The notes: generated from the letters alone by a model not told the origin. A stretch of 64,000 bases of DNA from Streptococcus suis 10581 (GCA_000440235.1 ALKQ01000001.1:1-64000), one strand, 5' to 3'. Shown: positions 20,530 through 31,890, counted from the first letter of the stretch. A program made the numbers and translations.

Positions 20530-20575
20530 GAAAGGAATTGAACACGGGCTGAACCCTGTGCATTCCTGATAAACA
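20530..20575 (+). repeat. Partial diverged copy of the same repeat
   Basis: GAAAGGAATTGAA opens like the full copies, then a different stem, CACGGG/CCCTGTG, replaces CTGCGT/ACGCAG, followed by CATTCCTGATAAAC in place of GATATTCTGAAAAC. The lead and the hairpin position are kept while the stem sequence changes. Confidence 0.5.
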
Positions 20576-20583
20576 AAAGATGA

Positions 20584-20670
20584 AAGGAATTGACTGCGTG
20601 CTAAACGCAGGATATTCTGAAAACTACGAAAAAGAAAGGAACAGAGAGTTTTCGGATTTGAACTCGAGCG
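20584..20670 (+). repeat. Structured direct repeat, copy 2
   Basis: Second full copy. The few differences from copy 1 preserve pairing: CTGCGT/ACGCAG becomes fully Watson-Crick where copy 1 has a G-T pair, and AGTTTTCGGA pairs by wobble with TCTGAAAACT. A CGAGC/GCTCG stem follows (20664-20678). Confidence 0.7.
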
Positions 20671-20690
20671 AAAAGCTCGGAATTTAGATA

Positions 20691-22620
<1,930 letters not shown>

Positions 22621-22624
22621 TTAC

Positions 22625-22656
22625 AAAAAGCCGAAGTTTTTATACCTCGGCTTTTA
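22625..22656. terminator. Bidirectional terminator between proS and dhaM
   Basis: AAAAGCCGAAG pairs with CTCGGCTTTT around an AT-rich loop, with A and T runs on both sides. Confidence 0.85.
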
Positions 22657-22665
22657 AATTTGTAT

Positions 22666-23040
22666 TTATTTTTTGATTTCAAGCTCCTGTAATTGGTCAA
22701 GGATGGTGTTTAAATCGGCTCCAGCCTGTAAGAGGGCAGCAGCTGTATAGCATCCTTCTACAACTGGCACAGTTTGGATAAGGACTTGCTTGTCAGAAAA
22801 ATCGGCAGCCAGTTCAATGTTCATCCTAGCACTCCCAAGATCAAAGAAGGCAAGGACTGTACTTGCTGGATTTTTTTCAATCCTGTCTTGTACTATTTCA
22901 AAGCTAGTTCCGATACTACCATCCTCCAATCCTCCACAGTAGGTAATCGGAATATCTTTTGCGACTTCAGATACTAGGTCGATAATACCTTGAGCCAGAT
23001 TTTTCGAATGTGAAACAAGTAAGATGCCAAGGTCCTTCAT
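22666..23040 (-). CDS. dhaM: Dihydroxyacetone kinase phosphotransfer subunit DhaM
   Basis: Passes phosphate from HPr to the ADP held by DhaL, so the kinase uses phosphoenolpyruvate as phosphate source. The 124-residue protein is a single mannose-type EIIA domain with the phosphorylated His9 in LLVSHSKNLAQG. It lacks the HPr and EI domains fused to DhaM of E. coli, as in Lactococcus. Its start overlaps the dhaL stop by four bases (ATGA). It is the last gene of dhaKLM. Confidence 0.93.
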   Translation of the reverse strand: MKDLGILLVSHSKNLAQGIIDLVSEVAKDIPITYCGGLEDGSIGTSFEIVQDRIEKNPASTVLAFFDLGSARMNIELAADFSDKQVLIQTVPVVEGCYTAAALLQAGADLNTILDQLQELEIKK

Positions 23041-23612
23041 AGTCCTGCCTCCAACAAGGCTTCAAAGAGAAGCCCAGACGAGAAAGAACCTGGATCAATG
23101 TGACCGATAGAGCGTTCGCCAACATAGGAAGCCCGACCTTTGGTCGCAAGGATATCTTTTGTTGCCTGAACAGCCTCATGAATAACCTCTACTGAGAGCT
23201 GTTTTTCTCTTAGGGCAGCAATGACAGGCACCCAAACATCCACCATGGTTTTTTCACCCAAATCGGCCTTTCCACGTTTTTGGATCATATCCAAACCTGC
23301 TTGTAGCACATCTGCCAAATCAGTATCAGTCTGGCTAGCCTTGGAAATTCCCATAAAGGCAGAGCCATAGAGAGGACCTGAAGCCCCACCAACCTTACTG
23401 AGAAGCTGCATGGCAACCACTTTGAAAACCTGGTCAGCACTCTCATAGTCTTTTTCAGTTAGCTCCTGCATGACGGCAGCCATACCGCGCGCCATGTTTC
23501 CGCCGTGATCTCCATCTCCGATAGGAGAGTCCAGTTCGCTCAAATAATCCTTATTCGTTTGAATTTTTTCGTTGAATTTCTCCATCCATGTCAATGCTGT
23601 TTTTGCATCCAT
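23037..23612 (-). CDS. dhaL: Dihydroxyacetone kinase ADP-binding subunit DhaL
   Basis: Holds ADP as a permanent cofactor, is rephosphorylated by DhaM, and transfers phosphate to dihydroxyacetone on DhaK. The 191-residue helical-barrel protein has the Mg-ADP ligand cluster DSPIGDGDHGGNM, with the key Asp residues, and GGASGPLYGSAF around the phosphate site. I start at 23612 (MDAKTAL) behind GGAGAA; an ATG 30 bases upstream would run into dhaK. Confidence 0.93.
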   Translation of the reverse strand: MDAKTALTWMEKFNEKIQTNKDYLSELDSPIGDGDHGGNMARGMAAVMQELTEKDYESADQVFKVVAMQLLSKVGGASGPLYGSAFMGISKASQTDTDLADVLQAGLDMIQKRGKADLGEKTMVDVWVPVIAALREKQLSVEVIHEAVQATKDILATKGRASYVGERSIGHIDPGSFSSGLLFEALLEAGL

Positions 23613-23622
23613 AAGTATTCTC

Positions 23623-24612
23623 CTACCAAGCGACAACTTCAACAGGGGCCTGTAAAGCGTCTACCCAGCTTGGGTCTTCTAGTTTAATCAAAGTTAGTGA
23701 CAGTCCTGCCATATCAATTGAAGTCATGTAATTACCAATCTTCTTGTAATCGACAATAACCCCTTTTTTAGCTAGTAATTGCGCAACGTCGTTGGCAAAG
23801 ACATATTGCTCCATGAGAGGAGTTGCTCCAAGACCATTGATAAGGACACCGTAGTGTTCACCATCTTGAATGTCAAAGCCTTCAGCCAATTTCTCAACCA
23901 ATTCTTCAGCCAATTTTGCAGATGGTTGTAGTTTTTCTTTCTTATAGCCAGGTTCGCCATGGATACCAACGCCATACTCAAATTCATCTTCTTCAAGGAC
24001 GAAGCCTGGTTTGCCCACTTCTGGTACAGTAGCACCTGATAGGGCTAAGCCGATAGTCTTGATTTGTGGAACGAGGCGGTCGGCTAATTCTTTAATCTCA
24101 GCAAGCGATTTACCAGTTTCAGCAGCATGACCGAGAATCTTGTGGACAAGGATGGTACCTGCTACGCCACGACGGCCTTGGGTATAAAGGCTGTTTTCCA
24201 CAGCGATATCATCGTCCACAACGACACTAGCCACTTCGATGCCTTCCATTTCAGCCAACTCTTGTGCCATTTCAAAGTTCATGATGTCGCCAGAGTAGTT
24301 TTTGATGACCATGAAAACTCCAGCACCTTCATCAGCTGCCTTAATGGCTTCTAAGATCTGGTCTGGTGTTGGTGAGGTAAATACTGCGCCACATACAGCA
24401 GCGGACAACATGCCCTTGCCGACAAAGCCTGCATGTGAAGGTTCGTGACCAGAACCACCTCCTGAGATGATACCGACTTTGCCAGTCTTTTCAGCCTTAC
24501 GAACAATGACCTCGAACCCCTCTAAACGATCGACAAGGTCATTGTGCATAAAGACAAGGCCCTTCAACATTTCGTCAACGACATGTTCAGGTTGGTTAAT
24601 GATTTTTTTCAT
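23623..24612 (-). CDS. dhaK: Dihydroxyacetone kinase substrate-binding subunit DhaK
   Basis: Binds dihydroxyacetone covalently through a histidine and presents it for phosphorylation to dihydroxyacetone phosphate, which enters glycolysis. The 329 residues have GGGSGHEPSHAGFVGKGM with His56, NYSGDIMNF with Asp109, and GIHGEPGY with His218, the three catalytic residues of the family. It leads dhaKLM, divergent from dhaS, behind a promoter with a DhaS site just upstream of its -35. Confidence 0.95.
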   Translation of the reverse strand: MKKIINQPEHVVDEMLKGLVFMHNDLVDRLEGFEVIVRKAEKTGKVGIISGGGSGHEPSHAGFVGKGMLSAAVCGAVFTSPTPDQILEAIKAADEGAGVFMVIKNYSGDIMNFEMAQELAEMEGIEVASVVVDDDIAVENSLYTQGRRGVAGTILVHKILGHAAETGKSLAEIKELADRLVPQIKTIGLALSGATVPEVGKPGFVLEEDEFEYGVGIHGEPGYKKEKLQPSAKLAEELVEKLAEGFDIQDGEHYGVLINGLGATPLMEQYVFANDVAQLLAKKGVIVDYKKIGNYMTSIDMAGLSLTLIKLEDPSWVDALQAPVEVVAW

Positions 24613-24641
24613 GAGATAGACTCCTTTGTTTTTATAATGTT

Positions 24642-24693
24642 ATTATATTTTTAAATGGTTGAAAATGGAAGGGACAAATCCTAAAATGTGTCC
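24642..24693 (-). promoter_or_regulatory. dhaK promoter and DhaS operator
   Basis: Reverse-strand TTCCAT (24665-24670) and TATAAT (24642-24647) are 17 bases apart. Directly upstream, 24672-24693 reads GGACACAT-N6-ATTTGTCC on the reverse strand, the operator known for the DhaS activator of Lactococcus lactis. Its place just behind the -35 fits activation. Confidence 0.85.
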
Positions 24694-24754
24694 CTTTTGT
24701 TTCTATCAAAAGCATGATAGGGTATAATGGAGAGGAAGCGAAAGGAAGTGACAT

Positions 24755-25336
24755 ATGCCAACCTCGTTGATTACCAAGAAAAGAATCGCAAAGGCCTTTA
24801 AAAGGCAATTATCGCTAAAATCTTTTGACAAGCTTTCTGTTGTCGATATCATGCAGGAAGCAGGTATCCGTCGTCAAACCTTTTACAATCATTTTTTGGA
24901 CAAGTATGAGCTACTGGATTGGATTTTTGAAACAGAATTGCAGGAGCAGGTGACAGACAATCTGACCTATATCAGTGGGGTGAAGCTCTTAGATGAACTG
25001 CTCTATTACATCGATTGTAACCAGGTATTTTACAAACACTTGTTTGAAATTGAGGGACAAAATGACTTTGTGACCTATCTGGAAGGCTATTTTAGGGTTC
25101 TGATGGAAAAATTACTGGCGGAATATCAGTCAAAAGAAGGTCGATATTTTACAAGGCAGGAACAGGAGTTTTTAGTGACCTACCATTCGAGCGCTTGGAT
25201 TGGTCTGATTAAGAAGGGGTTAGCTCAATCCCCTTGCGCTATTCATAGCATGTATGGCCAAATTATCATCTTACTAGAGCAGTCATTTTCTAATCACAAT
25301 TCGAGGGAGAAGAGGGATGGTATTTATAAAAAATAG
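24755..25336 (+). CDS. dhaS: TetR-family activator DhaS
   Basis: Transcription activator of the dha operon, unusual in the TetR family for activating together with a partner, DhaQ. The 193-residue protein has an N-terminal TetR helix-turn-helix (about 10-55: KRIAKAFKRQLSLKSFDKL, DIMQEAGIRRQTFYNHF) and a C-terminal all-helical dimer and ligand domain. TATAAT at 24723-24728 serves as its -10. It overlaps dhaQ by 20 bases, so the pair is coexpressed, and its operator lies in the divergent spacer. Confidence 0.88.
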   Translation: MPTSLITKKRIAKAFKRQLSLKSFDKLSVVDIMQEAGIRRQTFYNHFLDKYELLDWIFETELQEQVTDNLTYISGVKLLDELLYYIDCNQVFYKHLFEIEGQNDFVTYLEGYFRVLMEKLLAEYQSKEGRYFTRQEQEFLVTYHSSAWIGLIKKGLAQSPCAIHSMYGQIIILLEQSFSNHNSREKRDGIYKK

Positions 25337-26306
25337 ACAGGATAATGTGATTGCGGATTACATTGAAGGATTCTATCGGACAAATCAGTATGTAAAGAAA
25401 CTTGAACATCAACCTATTCTAGTGCAAAAAGAACAGGACAGTCAGCTGGTTCCCATCATCTCAGGCGGTGGTTCTGGGCATGAACCGGCCCATGTTGGTT
25501 TCGTCGGCAAAGGAATGCTGACTGCAGCAGTCTATGGAGAGATTTTTACACCACCAACTGCCGAAGAAGTCTTGGCAGCCATTCGTGCTGTTCATAAGGG
25601 TAAGGGAGTTTTTCTGATTGTAAAAAACTTTGAGGCTGACTTAGCTTCATTTGGTAAAGCCATTGAAATGGCTCGACAAGAAGGAATCGCGGTGAAATAT
25701 ATTGTATCTCACGATGATATTTCTGTTGATACCAAGGATAATTTTCGGATGCGACATCGGGGATTGGCGGGGACAATTCTACTTCATAAAATATTGGGGG
25801 CAGCAGCTTTCTCAGGCTACAATTTAGATCAATTGGAACAACTGGGGTTTTCTCTGGCAACAGAGATTGCGACCATTGGTTTTGCGACCAAGTCAGCCTG
25901 CTTGCCAGATGTCAGCCAGCCTTTATTTGATTTGGCAGATGGAGAAATTTCCTATGGAATCGGCATTCATGGAGAGGAAGGTTATCGTACCGTAACCTAC
26001 GAATCTTCGGAGCAATTAGCTAATGAAATAGTCAACAAGCTAAAACTGAAATTCCGTTGGAAGGAGGGGGAGGAGTATGTCCTCTTGGTCAACAATCTAG
26101 GGAACCTGTCTGAGTTGGAGCAGGGCATCTTTCTCAATGATTTGTACCAGTTCTTGGAATTAGAAGGTTTGAAACTACCCTATATTAAAACAGGTAAGTT
26201 TATGACCAGTTTGGATATGGAAGGTATATCTGTCACCCTTTGTCGTGTCAAGGATCCAGTCTGGCTAGACTTCTTGCAGGCTCCGACAGAAGCAGCGGCT
26301 TGGTAA
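25317..26306 (+). CDS. dhaQ: DhaK paralogue, probable DhaS coactivator DhaQ
   Basis: A 329-residue paralogue of DhaK. In L. lactis the equivalent DhaQ binds dihydroxyacetone through its histidine and then helps DhaS activate the dha operon. Here GGGSGHEPAHVGFVGKGM (His55), NFEADLASF (Asp108) and GIHGEEGY (His218) match the three catalytic positions of DhaK, although the glycine before Asp is alanine. Position right after dhaS, with overlapping frames and on the strand opposite dhaKLM, supports a coactivator role. A second kinase subunit cannot be excluded. Confidence 0.82.
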   Translation: MVFIKNRQDNVIADYIEGFYRTNQYVKKLEHQPILVQKEQDSQLVPIISGGGSGHEPAHVGFVGKGMLTAAVYGEIFTPPTAEEVLAAIRAVHKGKGVFLIVKNFEADLASFGKAIEMARQEGIAVKYIVSHDDISVDTKDNFRMRHRGLAGTILLHKILGAAAFSGYNLDQLEQLGFSLATEIATIGFATKSACLPDVSQPLFDLADGEISYGIGIHGEEGYRTVTYESSEQLANEIVNKLKLKFRWKEGEEYVLLVNNLGNLSELEQGIFLNDLYQFLELEGLKLPYIKTGKFMTSLDMEGISVTLCRVKDPVWLDFLQAPTEAAAW

Positions 26307-26323
26307 GTAAGATAGAGAATGAT

Positions 26324-26356
26324 GAACCTCTTTTGGAATGCCAAAGAGGTTTTTTC
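26324..26356 (+). terminator. dhaSQ terminator
   Basis: AACCTCTTTTGG pairs with CCAAAGAGGTT (one bulged T) around AATG, followed by TTTTT. Confidence 0.85.
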
Positions 26357-26422
26357 TCTCTCCCAAGAAAATTTCCTCCATTTATGGTAAAATGTTTCTA
26401 ACGAACTACAAAGGAAATGGTC

Positions 26423-29400
26423 ATGTCAGATAAGTTTCAGCTCTTGCTTCAACAAATCGGTATGCCTCTTGATGCTCAGCAATCAGGGGCTTTTTCGACT
26501 GCAACGATTGAGAAAGTAGTCTTGCACAAGGTCAGCAAACTTTGGGAATTTACCTTCCGTTTTGAAACCCCCTTGCCGCTCATGGACTATCAACTCTTCA
26601 AGGCTCGTTTGGCGACGGAGTTTGAAAAGGTGGGCAATAAGATTCAATTTTCTATTGTCAGCGATGCGGAGGCTTTTGAAGCTGGTTTGGTAGAAGCATA
26701 TTATCCAGAAGCTTTTACGGAAGATTTGTGCCAGAGTGCAGGCTTCAAGGCTCTTTTTCAGCCATTAGAGGTGACTTATAGAGATGGTGTTCTGTGGATA
26801 AAGGGACCTGAAACCATTGACACCGTTCATTTTCGGAAGAATCATCTGCCAAATCTTGTGGAGCAATACAAGCGATTTGGTTTTGGCAATCTTGCGGTGG
26901 ACATTGAAGTTTGCCAGGAGATGACGCAGCAGCAGGCTGCGGCTTTCCATGCGCAAAATGAAGAAATTTACCAGCAGGCTAATGAAGAAAACTTGGCGGC
27001 CCTTGAACAACTGGCTCAAATGGCACCACCACCAGAGGCAGCTCAGCCATTTGTCCCAGAATATAAGAAAAATCGTCCTGCCAAGGTCAATATCGAAAAG
27101 GCTGAGATTACGCCTATGATTGAGGTGGATAGCGAGGAGAACCGGATTGTCTTTGAGGGACTGGTCTTTGAGGTCGAGCAGAAGACGACCAAGACGGGGC
27201 GGGTCATTATCAACTTTAAGATGACCGACTATACTTCGTCCTTCACCTTGCAGAAGTGGGCTAAGAATGAGGAAGAGGCTCAGAAGTTTGATATGGTCAA
27301 AAAGGGTAACTGGCTGCGGGTGCGTGGAAATGTGGAAACCAATAATTTCACCCGAGATTTGACTATGAACGTACAGGAAGTCCAAGAGGTCAAGAAGGAA
27401 ATCCGCAAAGATCTCATGCCTGAGGGTGAGAAGCGGGTTGAGTTTCATGCCCATACCAACATGTCCACTATGGATGCCCTGCCTGCCGTTGAGGACTTGG
27501 TGGCGCGTGCGGCAGCCTGGGGACACAAGGCGGTGGCCATTACTGACCACGGCAATGTCCAGTCCTTCCCCCATGGCTATCATGCTGCCCGTAAAGCTGG
27601 GATTAAGCCGCTCTTCGGGATGGAGGCTAATATTGTCGAGGACTCTGTGCCCATTGCTTACAACGAAGCAGATGTAGTCCTGTCTGATGCGACCTATGTG
27701 GTCTTTGACGTGGAAACGACCGGTCTGTCTGCGGTCAATAATGCCCTGATTCAGATTGCGGCGTCTAAGATGCACAAGGGCAATATCATTGCAGAATTTG
27801 ATGAGTTTATCGATCCAGGTCATCCGCTCAGTCAATTTACAACAGATCTGACAGGAATCACAGATGAGCATGTGCGTGGTTCTAAACCTCTAGAACAAGT
27901 CCTGCGTGAGTTTCAAGATTTCTGTCAAGATTCCGTCATGGTTGCCCACAACGCGACCTTTGACGTTGGCTTTATGAATGTCAACTATGAACGAGCAGGC
28001 TTACCTCTTATTAGCCAGCCTGTCATTGATACCTTGGAATTTGCTCGTAACCTTTACCCCGACTTTAAGCGTCATGGTTTAGGTCCTCTCACCAAGCGGT
28101 TTGGTGTTGCTCTTGAACACCACCACATGGCCAACTACGATGCGGAGGCGACAGGGCGCCTGCTCTTCATCTTCCTAAAAGATGCTCTGGAGAAGCACAA
28201 TTTGACCAATCTCAACCAGCTAAATACGGAGCTGATTGCGGAGGATTCCTATAAGAAGGCTCGTGTCAAGCATGCCACGCTCTATGTGATTAATCAGGTT
28301 GGTTTGAAAAATATGTTCAAACTGGTTTCTCTTTCCAATACCAAGTATTTTGAAGGAGTTCCACGTATTCCACGGACCGTTCTCAATGCCCATCGTGAAG
28401 GCTTAATATTTGGAACAGCCTGTCAAGAGGGCGAGGTCTTCGATGACTTGCTCTCCAAAGGGATAGATGAAGCGGTTAAAACGGCAGCCTATTATGATTT
28501 TATCGAAGTTATGCCACCTGCCCTCTATGCTCCCATGATTGCCAAGGAGCAGTTTAAGGACATGGCAGAGATTGAAGAGACTATCAAGCAGTTGATTGAG
28601 GTAGGACGTAGGGCAGGTCTGCCTGTTCTGGCGACTGGAAATGTCCACTACATTGACCCAGAAGAGGAAATCTATCGGGAAATCATTGTTCGTGCTCTAG
28701 GTCAAGGGGCACCGATTAACTGGACCATCGGAAATGGCGAGAACGCTCAGCCAGCACCACTGCCAAAAGCCCACTTTAGAACGACCAGCGAGATGTTGGA
28801 CGAGTTTGCATTCTTGGGAGAAAGTCTGGCCCGTGAGATTGTCATTACCAATCCCAATGCTATGCTCGATCGGTTTGAAGATGTTCAGGTGGTCAAGACC
28901 GATCTCTACACGCCTTATATTGAGAAGGCCGAGGAAACGGTTGCGGAATTGACCTATCAGAAAGCCTTTGAAATTTATGGCAATCCTCTTCCAGATATTA
29001 TCGACCTGCGGATTGAGAAGGAATTAACGTCCATTCTGGGGAATGGATTCGCCGTGATTTACCTGGCGTCGCAGATGTTGGTGCACCGTTCCAACGAGCG
29101 GGGCTACCTGGTGGGTTCACGGGGGTCTGTCGGCTCCAGTTTCGTTGCAACCATGATTGGGATTACAGAAGTAAACCCTATGCCTCCTCACTATGTCTGT
29201 CCAAATTGTCAACACAGTGAATTTATCACAGATGGTTCCTATGGTTCAGGTTTTGACCTGCCAGACAAGGATTGTGAAAAGTGTGGGACCAAGTATAAAA
29301 AAGATGGACAGGACATTCCTTTCGAGACCTTCCTTGGTTTCGACGGGGACAAGGTTCCCGATATTGACTTGAACTTCTCAGGGGATGACCAACCGTCTGC

Positions 29401-30814
29401 CCATTTGGATGTTCGGGATATTTTCGGCGAAGAAAATGCCTTTCGTGCAGGAACGGTTGGTACGGTGGCTGCCAAGACGGCCTATGGTTTTGTCCGAGGC
29501 TATGAGCGGGATTATGGAAAATTCTACCGTGATGTAGAAGTAGAACGCTTGGCTGCTGGTGCGGCTGGTGTCAAACGGACGACTGGTCAACACCCAGGCG
29601 GAATTATCGTATTCCCTGATTACATGGATGTCTATGACTTTACGCCTGTCCAATATCCTGCCGATGATGTGACGGCCAACTGGCAGACCACCCACTTTAA
29701 CTTCCACGATATTGATGAAAACGTCTTGAAGCTCGATGTTCTGGGGCACGATGATCCGACCATGGTTCGCAAGCTGCAGGACTTGTCGGGCATTGATCCG
29801 CAGACCATTCCTGCTGATGACAAGGGAGTGATGGCCCTTTTCTCTGGCACGGAAATTCTAGGTGTTACCCCAGAGCAGATTGGGACACCGACAGGTATGC
29901 TAGGCATTCCTGAATTTGGAACCAACTTTGTACGGGGGATGGTGGAGGAAACCAAGCCGACCACCTTTGCGGAACTCTTGCAGCTGTCTGGTCTATCCCA
30001 CGGTACAGACGTATGGTTGGGCAATGCCCAGGACTTGATTAAGGCAGGAATTGCCGATCTATCTACGGTTATCGGTTGTCGGGATGATATCATGGTTTAT
30101 CTCATGCACGCAGGTTTACCACCTAAGATGGCCTTTAACATCATGGAGCGGGTGCGGAAGGGCATGTGGCTCAAGATTTCCGAGGAAGAGCGAAATGGCT
30201 ACATTCAAGCTATGAAGGACAACAAGGTGCCAGACTGGTACATCGAATCCTGTGGGAAAATCAAGTACATGTTCCCCAAAGCCCACGCGGCTGCCTACGT
30301 TATGATGGCCTTGCGGGTTGCTTATTTCAAGGTTCATTATCCAATCTACTATTACTGTGCCTATTTCTCTATTCGTGCCAAAGCCTTTGATTTGGCAACC
30401 ATGTCAGGTGGCTTGGATCGAGTCAAGGCCAAGATGGAAGAAATTGCTCTCAAGAAGAAGAACAATGAAGCCTCAAACGTTGAGCAAGACCTCTACACTA
30501 CTTTGGAGTTGGTCAATGAGATGCTGGAACGTGGCTTCAAGTTCGGGAAATTGGATCTTTACAAGTCCCATGCGACCGACTTCTTAATTGAAGACGACAC
30601 TCTTATTCCACCATTTGTTGCCATGGATGGCCTTGGGGAGAACGTTGCTAAGCAGCTTGTGGCGGCGCGGGCTGAAGGAGAGTTTCTCTCCAAGACGGAG
30701 CTCCGTAAGCGTGGTGGATTGTCAGGTACACTGGTCGAAAAAATGGATGAAATGGGTATTCTCGGTAAAATGCCAGAGGATAACCAGCTCAGTCTCTTTG
30801 ATGATTTGTTTTAA
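26423..30814 (+). CDS. polC: DNA polymerase III alpha subunit, PolC type
   Basis: Main replicative DNA polymerase of low-GC Gram-positives, with built-in proofreading. The 1463 residues hold an N-terminal domain, an OB-fold (about 235-320), a PHP domain (from about 338, EFHAHTNMS) split by the DEDDh exonuclease (from about 427, FDVETTGLS; later [11 protein letters not shown]), a zinc-binding palm insert (CPNC and CEKCGTKYK), the C-family catalytic core ([11 protein letters not shown]) and the C-terminal helix-hairpin-helix and tau-binding parts. The end, [11 protein letters not shown], is a clamp-binding motif (QLSLF). I start at 26423, seven bases after AAAGGA, not at the ATG six bases earlier. 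Confidence 0.97.
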   Translation: MSDKFQLLLQQIGMPLDAQQSGAFSTATIEKVVLHKVSKLWEFTFRFETPLPLMDYQLFKARLATEFEKVGNKIQFSIVSDAEAFEAGLVEAYYPEAFTEDLCQSAGFKALFQPLEVTYRDGVLWIKGPETIDTVHFRKNHLPNLVEQYKRFGFGNLAVDIEVCQEMTQQQAAAFHAQNEEIYQQANEENLAALEQLAQMAPPPEAAQPFVPEYKKNRPAKVNIEKAEITPMIEVDSEENRIVFEGLVFEVEQKTTKTGRVIINFKMTDYTSSFTLQKWAKNEEEAQKFDMVKKGNWLRVRGNVETNNFTRDLTMNVQEVQEVKKEIRKDLMPEGEKRVEFHAHTNMSTMDALPAVEDLVARAAAWGHKAVAITDHGNVQSFPHGYHAARKAGIKPLFGMEANIVEDSVPIAYNEADVVLSDATYVVFDVETTGLSAVNNALIQIAASKMHKGNIIAEFDEFIDPGHPLSQFTTDLTGITDEHVRGSKPLEQVLREFQDFCQDSVMVAHNATFDVGFMNVNYERAGLPLISQPVIDTLEFARNLYPDFKRHGLGPLTKRFGVALEHHHMANYDAEATGRLLFIFLKDALEKHNLTNLNQLNTELIAEDSYKKARVKHATLYVINQVGLKNMFKLVSLSNTKYFEGVPRIPRTVLNAHREGLIFGTACQEGEVFDDLLSKGIDEAVKTAAYYDFIEVMPPALYAPMIAKEQFKDMAEIEETIKQLIEVGRRAGLPVLATGNVHYIDPEEEIYREIIVRALGQGAPINWTIGNGENAQPAPLPKAHFRTTSEMLDEFAFLGESLAREIVITNPNAMLDRFEDVQVVKTDLYTPYIEKAEETVAELTYQKAFEIYGNPLPDIIDLRIEKELTSILGNGFAVIYLASQMLVHRSNERGYLVGSRGSVGSSFVATMIGITEVNPMPPHYVCPNCQHSEFITDGSYGSGFDLPDKDCEKCGTKYKKDGQDIPFETFLGFDGDKVPDIDLNFSGDDQPSAHLDVRDIFGEENAFRAGTVGTVAAKTAYGFVRGYERDYGKFYRDVEVERLAAGAAGVKRTTGQHPGGIIVFPDYMDVYDFTPVQYPADDVTANWQTTHFNFHDIDENVLKLDVLGHDDPTMVRKLQDLSGIDPQTIPADDKGVMALFSGTEILGVTPEQIGTPTGMLGIPEFGTNFVRGMVEETKPTTFAELLQLSGLSHGTDVWLGNAQDLIKAGIADLSTVIGCRDDIMVYLMHAGLPPKMAFNIMERVRKGMWLKISEEERNGYIQAMKDNKVPDWYIESCGKIKYMFPKAHAAAYVMMALRVAYFKVHYPIYYYCAYFSIRAKAFDLATMSGGLDRVKAKMEEIALKKKNNEASNVEQDLYTTLELVNEMLERGFKFGKLDLYKSHATDFLIEDDTLIPPFVAMDGLGENVAKQLVAARAEGEFLSKTELRKRGGLSGTLVEKMDEMGILGKMPEDNQLSLFDDLF

Positions 30815-30819
30815 ACTTA

Positions 30820-30854
30820 TTCACTGTTTCTTTTGGAAGCAGTGAATTTTTTTT
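30820..30854 (+). terminator. polC terminator
   Basis: TTCACTGTTTC pairs with GGAAGCAGTGAA around a T-rich loop, followed by a run of eight T. Confidence 0.85.
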
Positions 30855-30874
30855 ATAAAAAGAAGTCAAAACTC

Positions 30875-30928
30875 TTGACTAATGTTTTTGATAGGTGTAT
30901 AATCTCTACATAGTGATAGATATCACTA
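30875..30928 (+). promoter_or_regulatory. Nitroreductase promoter with palindromic operator
   Basis: TTGACT (30875-30880), 17-base spacer and TATAAT (30898-30903) form a near-consensus promoter. At 30911-30928, over the expected transcription start, is TAGTGATAGATATCACTA, an exact 8-base inverted repeat with a 2-base centre, typical of a repressor site. The cognate regulator is not evident nearby. Confidence 0.75.
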
Positions 30929-30958
30929 AGTAGTAACAAATAGAAAAGAGGAAACTAT

Positions 30959-31561
30959 ATGTCAAATTTTGCAAAACTTCAAGAAACTCGCCGTTCAATC
31001 TACGCACTTGGTAAAGACTTGCCAGTATCAAATGAAGAAGTGGTAGCACTTGTTGAGAAAGCCATGAAAGAATCTCCATCAGCTTTCAACTCACAATCTA
31101 GCCGTGCAGTGGTACTTTTTGGTGCGGAGTCAGAAGCTTTCTGGAACGAAATTGCCTACAGCGAATTGGAAAAAGTAACGCCAGCAGAAGCGTTTGAAGG
31201 CACAAAAGGTCGTTTGGCTAGCTTTGCAGCAGGTGCAGGTACTATCTTGTTCTTCGAAGACCAAGACGTAGTCAAAGGCTTGCAAGAAAGCTTCCCGCTT
31301 TATGCTGAAAACTTCCCAATCTGGTCTGAACAAGCTCACGGTATCAACTTGTACGCAGTATGGTTGGCTTTTGCTGAGAAAAACATCGGCATGAACGTAC
31401 AACACTACAACCCATTGGTTGATGCACAAGTTGCTGAAAAATACGGTATCCCAGCTAACTGGAAACTCCGTGCACAAGCACCATTCGGAAGCATCGCAGC
31501 TCCAGCAGCAGACAAAGACTACATGGCGGATTCTGACCGTGTAAAGGTTTTTGGTAACTAG
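30959..31561 (+). CDS. Nitroreductase-family flavoprotein
   Basis: A 200-residue FMN-dependent oxidoreductase of the nitroreductase superfamily. The opening LQETRRSIYALGKDLPVSNEE is the family's FMN-phosphate-binding start (RRSIY), and SPSAFNSQSSRAVVLFG is the second flavin-contact motif. The C-terminal KLRAQAPFG is also typical. The subtype resembles the Frm2/HBN1-like group linked to lipid or oxidative signalling, but substrate cannot be told. It is monocistronic, with a strong promoter and a palindrome covering the start site, suggesting induction by redox or electrophile stress. Codon usage looks highly expressed. Confidence 0.85.
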   Translation: MSNFAKLQETRRSIYALGKDLPVSNEEVVALVEKAMKESPSAFNSQSSRAVVLFGAESEAFWNEIAYSELEKVTPAEAFEGTKGRLASFAAGAGTILFFEDQDVVKGLQESFPLYAENFPIWSEQAHGINLYAVWLAFAEKNIGMNVQHYNPLVDAQVAEKYGIPANWKLRAQAPFGSIAAPAADKDYMADSDRVKVFGN

Positions 31562-31774
31562 TAAAGTTTACAGTTTGCTTTATTACGTCGGCAGATGAGG
31601 AAACTTCGTTTCCTTATTTCCAACTTCAAACAATCCACTGGATTGTTTGAACTCGCCTTGCCTAACTCCAGTTATGTCTGCGGCTGTTGACACGAACTCT
31701 GTTCGTTTTATCTCCCACCTCTAACTATCTCCCAGATAGTTAGAGCTAGTACTAAATGCAAACTGAAAACTTTA
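31562..31774. repeat. Palindromic repeat element, copy C (long form)
   Basis: A 213-base element with inverted ends (TAAAGTTTACAGTTTGCTTTA at the left, TAAATGCAAACTGAAAACTTTA at the right, each imperfect). It shares AACTCGCCTTGCCTAACTCC (31650-31669) exactly with copy D. Relative to D it has two insertions, which contain perfect hairpins: AGGAAAC/GTTTCCT (31598-31614), TTCAAACAATC/GATTGTTTGAA (31625-31651) and CTAACTATCT/AGATAGTTAG (31721-31743). The remaining gap to 31981 holds only a terminator and the pepS promoter. Confidence 0.75.
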
Positions 31775-31890
31775 CTCTGCGAAAATTGGGATCAGACGTT
31801 GTTGGCTTGATGTGATGAGTGTAAAGCTCCAGTAAGTTGACTGATACGAACTGAAAATCTTGCTCTTTCCATTTGAAGAGTGATGACTGA

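Noticed and set aside
26417..26422. polC start at the first ATG (26417)
   Set aside because: Only one base separates it from the Shine-Dalgarno; the ATG at 26423 has normal spacing.
28403..30837. Several open frames inside polC in other frames
   Set aside because: They are shadows of the long PolC coding sequence.
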